64,000 bases of DNA from Clostridium felsineum DSM 794 (GTDB lineage Bacteria > Bacillota > Clostridia > Clostridiales > Clostridiaceae): positions 3,906,001 through 3,970,000 of the forward strand of contig NZ_CP096980.1 of the NCBI RefSeq assembly GCF_002006355.2, given 5' to 3'. Below the pieces are notes generated by a model that saw only the letters and a list, made by a program, of their open reading frames with translations, was not told the origin of the DNA and searched no databases. Position 1 is the first letter of the stretch. Each line of letters opens with the position of its first letter. The translations under genes and the position numbers were made by a program. This document shows positions 9,141 to 18,263 of the stretch, piece after piece.

Positions 9141-10208
9141 TTATTTAATTTGATCTGTCTTAAAAGTCTGTGCTTTATCAACAGTATCAGGTACAACTAT
9201 TTTTCCATCAATTATTGCCTGTTTATATTTATCAACTAAAGATAAAATTTCGCTTGGTACATGTTTATTTGATGATGGAGCAACTCCAACTCCATTTTCT
9301 TTAAGTCCGAAATTTTCAATTTTTCCACCATTGAATTTTTTATCTTTTGCAAGTGCCTTCACAGTATCATATGTAGCTATGTCAACTCTCTTTACCATAC
9401 TAGTAAGTATGACATCTGCATATTTAGGAAGTCCTACTGCTTGATCCTTATCAACACCTATAGCCCAAACATCCTTACCTTGACTCTTTAAAGATTGTGC
9501 AACATCAAATACTCCAATTCCGGCACCACCAGCTGCGTGATAAACAATATCACAACCTCCATTATATAGAGAAGTCGCAACTTCTTTACCTTTTGTTGTA
9601 TCTGCAAAATCATTAGTAAAGTTTTTCTCTACTGTTATGTTAGGATTAACAGTTTTTGCTCCTGCAATGTATCCAGCTAAAAACTTATTTATTAGAGGTT
9701 GATCTTTTCCTCCTACAAAACCTATCTTGTTTGTTTTTGTCATTTTTCCAGCTATAACTCCAACTAAAAATGAACCTTCTTGCTCTTTAAAAACAAGAGA
9801 AACTACATTACTAGGTTGCTTATCATATGCATTATCGATTATAGCAAAATCTTTCTTAGGATATTTCTTAGCCATATCAGCTAAATCATCTGCCATTTGG
9901 TAACCAACACCAAATACCAAATCAGAATCATTATCTATTAATGATTGTAAATTTGGTTTATAATCATCTTTTTTCTTTGCCTCTATTGCTTTATAGTCTA
10001 CATTAAATTCTTTTGCTGCTTTTTTTATACCTTCATCTGCTCCTTGGTTAAAGGATTTGTCGTTAAGTCCACCCTCGTCAGTCGAAAGTCCCACTTTTAT
10101 TTTATTAGAATCTTTAGTTGTGGAACTACTTGAACTACTGCAGCCTGCAAATAACCCAGCTAATAATACAACTGTTGTTAAAATAGCTATTGTTTTCCTT
10201 TTCATCAT
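9141..10208 (-). CDS. BMP-family nucleoside-binding lipoprotein
   Basis: 355 residues. The signal sequence ends in a lipobox (LFAGC, Cys near residue 23) followed by a Ser-rich spacer, so the mature protein is lipid-anchored outside the membrane. The Med/BmpA fold is evident from KVGLSTDEGGLNDKSFNQG, the typical nucleoside-pocket start, and from VGVDKDQ further on. It is the first gene of the operon and delivers nucleosides to the permease pair. Two adjacent ATGs could each start it; both follow the AAGGGGG ribosome binding site. Confidence 0.92.
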   Translation of the reverse strand: MMKRKTIAILTTVVLLAGLFAGCSSSSSSTTKDSNKIKVGLSTDEGGLNDKSFNQGADEGIKKAAKEFNVDYKAIEAKKKDDYKPNLQSLIDNDSDLVFGVGYQMADDLADMAKKYPKKDFAIIDNAYDKQPSNVVSLVFKEQEGSFLVGVIAGKMTKTNKIGFVGGKDQPLINKFLAGYIAGAKTVNPNITVEKNFTNDFADTTKGKEVATSLYNGGCDIVYHAAGGAGIGVFDVAQSLKSQGKDVWAIGVDKDQAVGLPKYADVILTSMVKRVDIATYDTVKALAKDKKFNGGKIENFGLKENGVGVAPSSNKHVPSEILSLVDKYKQAIIDGKIVVPDTVDKAQTFKTDQIK

Positions 10209-10237
10209 CGATTTTCCCCCTTAAAAATTATATAAAA

Positions 10238-10283
10238 AAATTTATCCATATAAGGTTCGTAAAAACATTATATGGATAAATTT
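10238..10283 (-). promoter_or_regulatory. 5'-leader hairpin with U-run (possible attenuator) before the nucleoside operon
   Basis: A 16-bp perfect inverted repeat (AAATTTATCCATATAA and its complement) with a 14-base loop is followed on the transcribed strand by a run of Us, upstream of the ribosome binding site. It looks like an intrinsic terminator placed in the leader. I looked for a purine riboswitch aptamer ahead of it and did not find the conserved core. Confidence 0.5.
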
Positions 10284-10367
10284 AATTAAACTGTAATTAA
10301 TAAAATCGAAATTAAACTTCCATATTATTGAATGATCAGTATACATTTCAGGTATTATTTAGTATAA

Positions 10368-10377
10368 TTGTATACAA
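10368..10377. promoter_or_regulatory. Palindromic operator candidate TTGTATACAA
   Basis: Perfect 10-bp palindrome TTGTATACAA in the region upstream of the nucleoside operon, with a further GTATAC about 30 bases nearer the gene. Such palindromes are typical of GntR-family sites. No GntR gene lies in the window, so the assignment is weak. Confidence 0.35.
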
Positions 10378-10458
10378 TTTAGTCCCTTAATTAATATACG
10401 TTATTTTAGAAAAAAAATCAATATTTAATAAAAAAATAAGTGCTTTTATAGTAATTTA

Positions 10459-11298
10459 TTAAAATTCCTCAATAAAAAATATTCCACATGCTTTTGTTCC
10501 CGAATGTGCTCCAACAACACAACCAACTTCACATTCCACAAATTTATTTTCATTTTCTATAAGCTGTTGCCTTAGTATTGGTAAAATATCTTCGTTCTCT
10601 GCATCTAATAGTATGGATGTTTCTTCTCTATTTATACTTTCTTTTTTTATACAATCCAAAACCGATCTTGCTGCTTTTTTATTTCCACGTACCTTATCTT
10701 TTACTGCCATCTCTCCATCTTTAACTTCAAGTATAAGCTTTATTCCAAGTAAATTTCCTATTGTTCCTGCTGTTTTAGATAATCTTCCACCTTTGATTAA
10801 ATTATCTAGCTTTTCAAAGGCAAGAGCACTTTTTACATGAGGAACTGTTTCTAAGATTTCTTTTTTAATTTCTTCAAATGTTTTTCCTTCTTCTTTAAGT
10901 CTGCAAGCCTTCAAAACCAAGACACCAAGTCCTGATGTTACATTAAGACTATCAATAATAGCAATATTATCAGTTTCAAGCATATCTTTTGCTATACATG
11001 CCGATTGATATGTTCCACTCATTTTTGATGACATATTTATACATATAATTTTATACCCTTCATCAATATACTTTGAAAAACAATCACAAAATCTTTTTGG
11101 TGTAACTTGAGAAGTGGTAGGAAATATATTTTCTTCGTCCATTATCTTCGAAAGTTGTTTGAAATTTATATCTATAACATCAAAATATGATTTACCTTTT
11201 ACATTAACCATAAGTGGCAATACATCTATATCGTGCTTTCTTATTATATATTCTGGTAAGTCACAAGTACTATCTGTTACTATTTTTATTTTTTCCAC
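10459..11298 (-). CDS. DegV-family fatty-acid-binding protein
   Basis: 279 residues with a GTG start preceded by GGGAGGAAAG. The DegV hallmark TDSTCDLP is at the N-terminus, and SQVTPKRF and KLDNLIKGGRLSK are also typical of the family. DegV/FakB proteins bind a fatty acid and present it to a fatty acid kinase. The gene is followed closely upstream by trmL on the same strand, and the two probably share a transcript. No FakA partner is in the window, so the exact lipid role is not shown here. Confidence 0.9.
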   Translation of the reverse strand: MEKIKIVTDSTCDLPEYIIRKHDIDVLPLMVNVKGKSYFDVIDINFKQLSKIMDEENIFPTTSQVTPKRFCDCFSKYIDEGYKIICINMSSKMSGTYQSACIAKDMLETDNIAIIDSLNVTSGLGVLVLKACRLKEEGKTFEEIKKEILETVPHVKSALAFEKLDNLIKGGRLSKTAGTIGNLLGIKLILEVKDGEMAVKDKVRGNKKAARSVLDCIKKESINREETSILLDAENEDILPILRQQLIENENKFVECEVGCVVGAHSGTKACGIFFIEEF

Positions 11299-11314
11299 TT
11301 ACTTTCCTCCCATT

Positions 11315-11797
11315 CTATTTCATATTTGGGAAACCAATCTGTCTTATAGCCTCATATGCAACTATTGCAACAGTGTTTGATAAATTAAGTGACCTAGTAG
11401 ATGTTTTTACCATAGGCACCCTTATACACCTGTCAGGATCACTTTCCCTTATTTGATCCGGAAGCCCACAAGATTCCCTTCCAAAAATAATAAAGTCACC
11501 TTGCTTAAATTTAACCTCATCATAAAAGCCTTTACCGTGAGTTGTAGAAAAATAAAAAGTAGCATCTTTATATTTTTCTCTTAATTCCTCATAAGAATCA
11601 TATAAAGTTATGTCCAAATCCTTCCAATAGTCAAGTCCTGCTCTTTTAAGATGCTTCTCATCTAAGCTAAATCCAAGTGGCTTTATTAAATGTAATTTGG
11701 AATTAGTAAGCACACATGTCCTTGCTATGTTTCCTGTGTTTTGAGGAATTTCCGGTTCAAATAATACTATATTTAAATTCTCTTGTCCTAAAATCAT
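11315..11797 (-). CDS. trmL: tRNA (cytidine/uridine-34-2'-O)-methyltransferase
   Basis: 160 residues, the normal length for the short SPOUT methyltransferase TrmL. Motifs IVLFEPEIPQNTGNIART at the N-terminus, FGRESCGLP in the middle and RSLNLSNTVAIVAYEA at the C-terminus form the knotted AdoMet site. It methylates the wobble ribose of tRNA-Leu isoacceptors. The ribosome binding site GGGGGG precedes the ATG. Confidence 0.93.
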   Translation of the reverse strand: MILGQENLNIVLFEPEIPQNTGNIARTCVLTNSKLHLIKPLGFSLDEKHLKRAGLDYWKDLDITLYDSYEELREKYKDATFYFSTTHGKGFYDEVKFKQGDFIIFGRESCGLPDQIRESDPDRCIRVPMVKTSTRSLNLSNTVAIVAYEAIRQIGFPNMK

Positions 11798-11933
11798 ACG
11801 TGTCCCCCCTATAAGTAGTAATTATATATTACTTCAATAACTTATTCTAGTGCGCAACTTTTTAAATAGTAAAAATCAATAAACTTTTACTACTTATAGC
11901 ACACTTATATTTGTTAAATAAAAGCAATAATAT

Positions 11934-12944
11934 TTAAATTATATACTTAATTATTGACTTATTAAAATATAAATTTATATTGTTAATAAAAAATTCTTTT
12001 ATTTCATCCATTTCATTATTATTATATATGTATTTACCATAACCAAATTGGCCAAATTTGAATTTTCTAGTTTGAACCTCCATTGGAAGTGTAGTATTTG
12101 GAAATACTTTTAGTATCTTATTCTTAGCACTTACAGTAAATCTATGTGATATTATTTCAAATTCTATTTCCTTATCCTGAAATTTATCACTGGTTTTTTT
12201 TAATAACTCTTTATACTCATCTCGCCAATTTTCATGCAAAAATACTGGTCCTATTATAAACCCTACTTTGTATCCACTATTTAAAAGACTATAAGCAGCA
12301 TCTATTCTATCTTTTAGATTTGATGTTCTATGTTCATAGGATTTTATAACTCTTTCTGTATTTATACTAAATCTTATAGTTGTATGATTATTATGCTGCA
12401 AGCTGCATAGTTTATTTATATCTGCATACTTAGTAACAAATCTAAATCTTCCATATTCACTTTTAGCAAAATATTCAATAGCACTTTTAAGTGCACCACT
12501 ATAACCTTCAACCAAAACCGGATCTGAAGTTGCTGCACCTTCAAAAATCGTAATTTCAGGTTTTCTTTCTTCTATATATTGTCCTGCCCTATTTAAAATT
12601 TCATCTATATTAACATTAACTTTAACATAAGGCTTCTTCCCTCCACGAGTATTTAAATAACAATATTCACACATTGCTGCACAACCACTTACTAAAGGGA
12701 GTTGATAATGTGCTGAGGGTTTACAGCTTTGAAACTCAAGCTCGCTTCTCACCCCTACTACTAGTGTATTTTTTCCCTCAAAAAAAGCATCAGCATCATC
12801 TTTACCTGGTATTCCAGTTATTCTTCCAGTCTCAGAATACTTTATTTCAATTCCTTCATTTTCAGCTTTACTTAAAATATTACGTGCTATAGGATAATTA
12901 AGCGCCTTTCTCTCAAATATAATTCTTCTAAATATACCATCCAT
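11934..12944 (-). CDS. Spore photoproduct lyase family radical SAM protein lacking the catalytic Cys
   Basis: 336 residues, aligning over its whole length with B. subtilis SplB from memory. The radical SAM cluster is C88-x3-C92-x2-C95 (CAAMCEYCYL), with both flanking Tyr residues (94, 96) present. SPL normally carries the hydrogen-donor Cys in RFEASCTSD; here the same block reads FEGAATSD, so Ala138 replaces it. SPL repairs the spore thymine dimer in germinating spores. Without this Cys the protein may not be a normal lyase and could be a paralogue with another radical SAM reaction. Start: ATG after GAGGTGG. Confidence 0.85.
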   Translation of the reverse strand: MDGIFRRIIFERKALNYPIARNILSKAENEGIEIKYSETGRITGIPGKDDADAFFEGKNTLVVGVRSELEFQSCKPSAHYQLPLVSGCAAMCEYCYLNTRGGKKPYVKVNVNIDEILNRAGQYIEERKPEITIFEGAATSDPVLVEGYSGALKSAIEYFAKSEYGRFRFVTKYADINKLCSLQHNNHTTIRFSINTERVIKSYEHRTSNLKDRIDAAYSLLNSGYKVGFIIGPVFLHENWRDEYKELLKKTSDKFQDKEIEFEIISHRFTVSAKNKILKVFPNTTLPMEVQTRKFKFGQFGYGKYIYNNNEMDEIKEFFINNINLYFNKSIIKYII

Positions 12945-12988
12945 ATTACCACCTCGTAGGTAGTATTTACTAAATATTCGGCAATATA

Positions 12989-13807
12989 CTATATAAACTT
13001 ATTTATAGCCTTTGCAACTCCAGAGTTGTTATTTGTATCTGTAACATATCCTGCAACTAGCTTAACTTTATCTTCTGCATTTCCCATTGCTATTCCAAGT
13101 CCAGCATATTCTATCATTGAAAGATCATTTTCATTATCACCAATGCAAATTATTTCTTCTCTACTTATTCCATAAAAATTCGCAAGCATCTCTACTGCTC
13201 TACCTTTAGTAACACCTTTAGGCATAACTTCAAAATTAAATTTATTAGAGCTTACAACATCAAATCTATTAAGTTTCTCTATTTCATGCCTAAGCAGGGT
13301 AAGTTTATCTATATCTTTTTCAACACAAATACATTTTAGGATCTCTCCTGTATTTTTGCTCAAAAATTCCTCCATGCTATTAGGCTGAAGAAGTTTTACT
13401 CTTTTTTCTTCTGGAAGTTCTTCATTAAATTTATTATAAGTATAATTTTCTTCAAATTTTTTATTAGATATAACTGTATTATAAGTATTAAAAAACATAG
13501 TAACATCATATTTTTCTACTATAGTATATATATCCTTTGCATCCGCATTTTCTAAATAACATTCATAAATAACATTATCATTATCTTTTTCTCTTATATA
13601 CCCTCCATTTGATGCTATTAAAGGTGCCTTTATACCTAACATATCTGAGTAAGCTAATGCACTTGCAAACAGTCTTCCTGTGCATATTGCTATTTTAACT
13701 CCTGCTTCACTTGCTCTTTTCATTGCACTTATATTTTCTTCACTTATTTTTTTATCATCATCAAGTACTGTTCCATCCATATCTACACATATTAACTTAT
13801 ACTTCAT
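12989..13807 (-). CDS. Cof-type HAD-IIB phosphatase
   Basis: 272 residues. The ATG at 13807 is preferred since GGAGG lies seven bases ahead. The HAD nucleophile pair is DMDGT (Asp9, Asp11). Motif II Thr lies in CTGR, the capping region is of the IIB/Cof type, and GDNENDLSMIEYAG gives the metal-binding motif. These enzymes dephosphorylate sugar phosphates, FMN or similar small molecules; the substrate cannot be read from the sequence. It stands alone between the SPL-like gene and the hexuronate region. Confidence 0.9.
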   Translation of the reverse strand: MKYKLICVDMDGTVLDDDKKISEENISAMKRASEAGVKIAICTGRLFASALAYSDMLGIKAPLIASNGGYIREKDNDNVIYECYLENADAKDIYTIVEKYDVTMFFNTYNTVISNKKFEENYTYNKFNEELPEEKRVKLLQPNSMEEFLSKNTGEILKCICVEKDIDKLTLLRHEIEKLNRFDVVSSNKFNFEVMPKGVTKGRAVEMLANFYGISREEIICIGDNENDLSMIEYAGLGIAMGNAEDKVKLVAGYVTDTNNNSGVAKAINKFI

Positions 13808-13887
13808 TAAAATTCCTCCATACATTTGTCAAAGTCATATACATTCTATCACATTTTTAAAATCAGTTATATATACCCCATAACAAC

Positions 13888-13920
13888 AAAAGAAGATGAC
13901 ACATTAAAATCATCTTCTTA
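13888..13920 (-). terminator. Terminator of the mutarotase gene
   Basis: Stem AAGAAGATGA paired with TCATCTTCTT, followed on the transcribed strand by a T-rich tract, placed just after the mutarotase stop codon. Confidence 0.65.
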
Positions 13921-13933
13921 TATTTATTTAATT

Positions 13934-14953
13934 CTACATATTTTCAACGTATAATTTACAAACTCCACTCCAAGTTTCATTAGGTTTAATAGTTTTAAAA
14001 CCTGATACGCTTCTATCTAATTTAACATTAGGAGAATTTATAATGCTTGATTGTGGCTCTATGCAAGTATAATTTTTATCTCCCATATCATTCCATATAA
14101 CAAGATATTTATATTCTTCACTCATTTCATAAACAACTCTTGTATTTTTAGAAGCATCTTCAATACATGCACCTCTAAAACTTTTGCCATTAAGATCAAT
14201 ATCCTTTAAAGAAAATAATGATTCTATAGGATGTTTAGATACTTGAACACCTTCGTTTAAGAATTCTTTTTGTTCGCCTTCTGGCTCAAAGCTTTCTAAT
14301 GTAGGGAGATTTCTTGAATCTTGTTTCCAAAACTTATCTATTGAAATTTTAACTCTGCAGTTGCTATCTTTACTTCCATCTATAAACGGAACATTAAACG
14401 CACTATGGTATCCAACTGATACAGGCATTTCTTCACTACTTAAATTTACAACACTTGTAGTTTGCTTTAATCCATCTTTAGAAAGTTCATAACTTAATTT
14501 AAACTGAAATTCATGAGGAAAATATTTATATGCCTCTTTATCTTTATTAAAATCAAAAATAACTTCTACTACAGCTTTATCTTCTACGATGTCTTTTTTA
14601 GCTAATGTCCACTTACTGTTTTTAATAAAACCATGTATGTAATTATTATTTTTAGCTTCATTTATAGGGAACTTATATGTTCTTTCTCCTACTTTAAAAG
14701 TACCATCTTCTATTCTGTTAGGAGGAAATAAAACTGGAAGCCCATAAACTTGTGGTCTATTTTTAAAATCATCAAATTTCAAATCTTCTTTAGGTGTTCT
14801 AAGCACGCTTACATTTTTATCATTATTTTTTAACTCTACAACATTTCCACCCACATCCGGTATTATAAGTGCCTCATATCCACCTGCGGCAAAACGTATA
14901 CATTTATGCTCATCCCACAAAATTTCTTCTTTTATCCATAAATTATTATTCAT
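13934..14953 (-). CDS. Aldose 1-epimerase family protein (mutarotase)
   Basis: About 339 residues. The ATG at 14953 sits nine bases after GGAG, so it is preferred over an earlier in-frame codon. The galactose mutarotase-like fold is indicated by VGGNVVELKN, then NYIHGFIKN with the first catalytic His, GYHSAFN with the second, and a Glu in CIEPQSS near the end. It follows uxaA by about 200 bases on the same strand, so an anomer-interconverting role for hexuronates or their parent sugars is plausible but inferred. Confidence 0.8.
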   Translation of the reverse strand: MNNNLWIKEEILWDEHKCIRFAAGGYEALIIPDVGGNVVELKNNDKNVSVLRTPKEDLKFDDFKNRPQVYGLPVLFPPNRIEDGTFKVGERTYKFPINEAKNNNYIHGFIKNSKWTLAKKDIVEDKAVVEVIFDFNKDKEAYKYFPHEFQFKLSYELSKDGLKQTTSVVNLSSEEMPVSVGYHSAFNVPFIDGSKDSNCRVKISIDKFWKQDSRNLPTLESFEPEGEQKEFLNEGVQVSKHPIESLFSLKDIDLNGKSFRGACIEDASKNTRVVYEMSEEYKYLVIWNDMGDKNYTCIEPQSSIINSPNVKLDRSVSGFKTIKPNETWSGVCKLYVENM

Positions 14954-15165
14954 TACCTTCATCTCCAATTTTAAATAGCTTATGAAACTACAACTTAAAA
15001 TCAGTTAAACCTTAATATACATGTTTAATAAGGATGTTGATTTTTAACTTTACATGTATAAGTTAGCTTTTAACTTTTTTATTGCAGCTTCATAAGCTCA
15101 TATATTTTAGAAGTTAGTTATAGCAATCTATTAATTAAATTACATAGTTAGCGTTGTTGTTTTTA

Positions 15166-16644
15166 TTATAGCGTTACGCCATTTTTAAATATTGAAATTT
15201 CTCTTATGCCGTTCTTTTCATTGTTTGCCATGCTTCCGCCAGCAACTGATATTATATAATTGACAAAGTCTTTAAGAACTTCATCCATGGATCTATTTTC
15301 TAAAAGTGCTCCTGCATTAAAATCTATCCAATTTTTCTTTTTATTATATATATCTGAGTTAGTTGATATTTTAACAGTTGGAACAAAAGTACCAAATGGT
15401 GTACCTCTACCAGTTGTAAATAGCACAATATGACAGCCTGCTGCTGCAAGACCTGTTGATGCTACTAAATCATTACCTGGTGCACTTAAAAGATTTAAAC
15501 CTTTAATATTTAATGTTTCACCGTACTTAAGCACTCCAACTACTTCTGAACTTCCTGATTTTTGAGTACATCCTAATGATTTATCTTCTAATGTAGTTAT
15601 TCCACCTGCTTTATTTCCTGGAGAAGGATTTTCATATACAGGTTGGTTGTAACTCATAAAATATTTCTTAAAATCATTTATTAAACTTACCGTTTTTGCA
15701 AATACTTCCTCATCTTTTGCCCTATTCATGAGAATTGTTTCTGCTCCAAACATTTCAGGAACCTCTGTAAGTATAGTTGTTCCACCTTGAGCTATTAAAA
15801 AGTCGGATAGTTTTCCTAAAAGGGGATTTGCGGTTATCCCTGAAAAACCATCTGATGCTCCACACTTAAGTCCTATTTTAAGTTCTGAAAGAGGTATATC
15901 TTCTCTTTTATCATTTTGAACTTTACTATACAATTCTTTTAAAAGTTCACATCCTGAAGCTACTTCGTCTTCTACCTCTTGAGAAACTAAAAATCTTACT
16001 CTCTCTTTGTTGTAGCTGTGAAGTGATTCCTTAAAACTGTCCATAGTATTATTTTCACAACCAAGTCCAAGAACTAAAACTCCTCCTGCATTAGGATGTT
16101 TTACTATGTTACCTAAAATTGTTCTTGTGTTTTTGTGGTCTTCACCAAGCTGTGAACATCCAAAATTATGTTTGTATACATATACTTCTTTAAAATTAGT
16201 TTCACTTTTAAATCTATCAGCTATTAAATCAGCTATACCATTTACACAACCAACAGTTGGAACTATCCATATTTCATTTCTTATTCCTACTGTGTTATCT
16301 TCTCTTCTATAACCTTTAAAAGTTAAATTTTCATTTTTAAATGGATTTTCAAAGTTTTGTTTATTATACTCATAATCCTTTATTCCCTCTAAGTTGGTTT
16401 TAATATTATGAGTATGCACCCACTGACCTTCATTTATATCTTCTAATGCATGACCAATAGGAAATCCATATTTACATATGTTAGAATCTTTTTTTATATC
16501 TTTAATTGCAACTTTATGACCCTTTTTAATTGCCTCTTTAACTGCAACTACTCTTCCATCTACTTCAAGCGAATCACCTTTATTTAAATCATTTAAAGCA
16601 ACTGCAACATTATCATTTTCATTTATCTTTATAAAATTTTTCAT
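15166..16644 (-). CDS. uxaA: Altronate dehydratase
   Basis: 492 residues, full length for the altronate/galactarate dehydratase family. The N-terminal SAF domain covers roughly residues 1-95 (HNI near residue 80). The catalytic region carries YGFPIGHALEDI at its start, then GYRREDNTVGIRNEIWIVPTV, GCSQLG, LGCENN, GLKCGASDGFSG and STGLAAAGCHIVLFTTGRGTP. The enzyme removes water from D-altronate to give 2-keto-3-deoxygluconate. It follows uxaB by 22 bases and has its own GGAGG ribosome binding site, so the two are co-transcribed. Confidence 0.94.
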   Translation of the reverse strand: MKNFIKINENDNVAVALNDLNKGDSLEVDGRVVAVKEAIKKGHKVAIKDIKKDSNICKYGFPIGHALEDINEGQWVHTHNIKTNLEGIKDYEYNKQNFENPFKNENLTFKGYRREDNTVGIRNEIWIVPTVGCVNGIADLIADRFKSETNFKEVYVYKHNFGCSQLGEDHKNTRTILGNIVKHPNAGGVLVLGLGCENNTMDSFKESLHSYNKERVRFLVSQEVEDEVASGCELLKELYSKVQNDKREDIPLSELKIGLKCGASDGFSGITANPLLGKLSDFLIAQGGTTILTEVPEMFGAETILMNRAKDEEVFAKTVSLINDFKKYFMSYNQPVYENPSPGNKAGGITTLEDKSLGCTQKSGSSEVVGVLKYGETLNIKGLNLLSAPGNDLVASTGLAAAGCHIVLFTTGRGTPFGTFVPTVKISTNSDIYNKKKNWIDFNAGALLENRSMDEVLKDFVNYIISVAGGSMANNEKNGIREISIFKNGVTL

Positions 16645-16666
16645 GAAGATATACCTCCATTTATAA

Positions 16667-18115
16667 TTACATTACAGACTTTACAGCCTCTTTCATTCCT
16701 AATTTATCTATTTTGATTAAGTTTTCAGTAACAGCATCTGTTAAACCTTCAACATTATTTAAGTTCATTTTCCAGTTCTTTTCATATCCTAATACTGTTT
16801 CTACTATATTTCTGTATGAAGCATCGCTGCCGTCAAATTTTGACCATAATTCTTTATATAATGCTAAAACATCTTCTCCATCAGCTAATTTTATGTCTTC
16901 TTCTCCTCTTTTACCTTTATAGAATTCTATAAGAGCTGCAAGTGAGAATACAAGTTTCTTTGGAAGCTGACCCTTTCTCTTTGTATATTCGAGAAGAGAA
17001 GGTAAATCTCTAGTTTCAAATTTTGGCATTGAATTTAAAGCTATACTCATTAGATAATGATTTACAAAAGGATTTAAGAATCTTTCAAGTACAGCACCTG
17101 CAAAATATTTAAGTTCATCTACTGGAAGATCTAATGTTGGTATTATTTCATCATATACTAAATCTTTTAAGTATTTGCCAATAACTTCATCTTCAACTGA
17201 ATGTCCAACTGTATCTAAGCCATAAAGATAAGCTACTGGAACTAATGCTGTATGTGCTCCGTTTAATATTCTAACTTTTCTTGTTCTATAAGGTGTAACA
17301 TCTTTAACTACTTGGATGTTTACTCCTGCTTTTTCAAAAGGAAGAACATCTTTTATCCATTCTGGTCCTTCGATTACCCATAAGTGGAATTGTTCTCCTA
17401 CATCAACTAAGCTATCTTCATAACCTAATTCTGCATGAACTTCATCAATTGTATCTCTAGGATATCCTGGAACTATTCTGTCAACAAGAGTACAGCAGAA
17501 AGTATTAGCTTCATTTATCCAATCAGCAAACTCTTTTTCTAAATTCCAAACTTCAGCAAACTTAAGGATAGTTGCTTTTAATTTTTCTCCGTTTCTATCT
17601 ATAAGTTCACAAGGTATAATTAGCATACCTTTTGATTTATCACCATTAAATGTTTTAAATCTTCTATATAAAAATGCAGTTAATTTTCCTGGGTAACTAT
17701 TTTGACAAGTATCTCCTAATTTATCATTTTCATCAAAAGCTATTCCTGCTTCTGTTGTATTTGATATAACAATTTCCATTTCTGGATTTTCTGCTAGTTT
17801 AAGATATTCTTCATATTCACTGTATGGATTTAATCCTCTAGTTACACAGTCTATTACTGAATGTTCTTTTACAGCTTTTCCTTCTTTTAAACCTTGTAAG
17901 TATAATGTATATAAGCCATCTTGTTCATTAAGCATATTAACTAAACCTTGCTCAAGAGGTTGTACAATAACTACTCCTGCATTAAAATCTGCTAGTTTAT
18001 TCATTTTATCAACTTGCCAATCAACAAATGCTCTTAAAAAGTTTCCTTCACCGAACTGTACTATTTTTTCAGGATACTTTTTAAATTCACTAAAATTACT
18101 TCTATTTAATTTCAT
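16667..18115 (-). CDS. uxaB: Tagaturonate reductase (altronate oxidoreductase)
   Basis: 482 residues. The ATG at 18115 is chosen because GGGAGGAAC lies just upstream; the frame extends five codons further into that site. Mannitol dehydrogenase-type fold: N-terminal NAD-binding segment with IVQFGEGNFLRAFVDWQVD, then the C-terminal domain with RKVRILNGAHTALVP, which includes the catalytic Lys/Asn/His region. It reduces D-tagaturonate to D-altronate, the step between UxaC and UxaA. It is the first gene after a promoter bracketed by two operator palindromes. Confidence 0.94.
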   Translation of the reverse strand: MKLNRSNFSEFKKYPEKIVQFGEGNFLRAFVDWQVDKMNKLADFNAGVVIVQPLEQGLVNMLNEQDGLYTLYLQGLKEGKAVKEHSVIDCVTRGLNPYSEYEEYLKLAENPEMEIVISNTTEAGIAFDENDKLGDTCQNSYPGKLTAFLYRRFKTFNGDKSKGMLIIPCELIDRNGEKLKATILKFAEVWNLEKEFADWINEANTFCCTLVDRIVPGYPRDTIDEVHAELGYEDSLVDVGEQFHLWVIEGPEWIKDVLPFEKAGVNIQVVKDVTPYRTRKVRILNGAHTALVPVAYLYGLDTVGHSVEDEVIGKYLKDLVYDEIIPTLDLPVDELKYFAGAVLERFLNPFVNHYLMSIALNSMPKFETRDLPSLLEYTKRKGQLPKKLVFSLAALIEFYKGKRGEEDIKLADGEDVLALYKELWSKFDGSDASYRNIVETVLGYEKNWKMNLNNVEGLTDAVTENLIKIDKLGMKEAVKSVM

Positions 18116-18140
18116 ACTTGTTCCTCCCAATTTTTATTAT

Positions 18141-18152
18141 GTTCACGTGTTC
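18141..18152. promoter_or_regulatory. LacI-type operator, downstream of the uxaB promoter
   Basis: GTTCACGTGTTC, the exact reverse complement of the other site at 18229-18240. It lies between the -10 box and the uxaB ribosome binding site. It probably binds the LacI-type regulator encoded at 19649-20653 (inference). Confidence 0.65.
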
Positions 18153-18213
18153 AAAAATGATACTGGCATTTTTTCTTTTTTTATTTTTTTATAGTAAAAT
18201 TGTATTCATTTAT

Positions 18214-18219
18214 ATTATA
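18214..18219 (-). promoter_or_regulatory. uxaB promoter -10 box
   Basis: Perfect TATAAT on the minus strand. The -35 position falls inside the upstream operator palindrome and is a poor match to TTGACA. Confidence 0.6.
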
Positions 18220-18228
18220 CCACATTTT

Positions 18229-18240
18229 GAACACGTGAAC
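18229..18240. promoter_or_regulatory. LacI-type operator overlapping the uxaB -35 region
   Basis: GAACACGTGAAC on the plus strand. Together with the site at 18141 it brackets the promoter, with about 88 bases between centres. That layout suggests repression by steric block or a small DNA loop. Confidence 0.65.
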
Positions 18241-18263
18241 ATTTAAATTATAAAAAATTATTT

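Noticed and set aside
10209..10458. Purine riboswitch ahead of the nucleoside transporter
   Set aside because: The conserved junction and loop sequences of the aptamer are absent; only a hairpin with U-run and a palindrome are visible.
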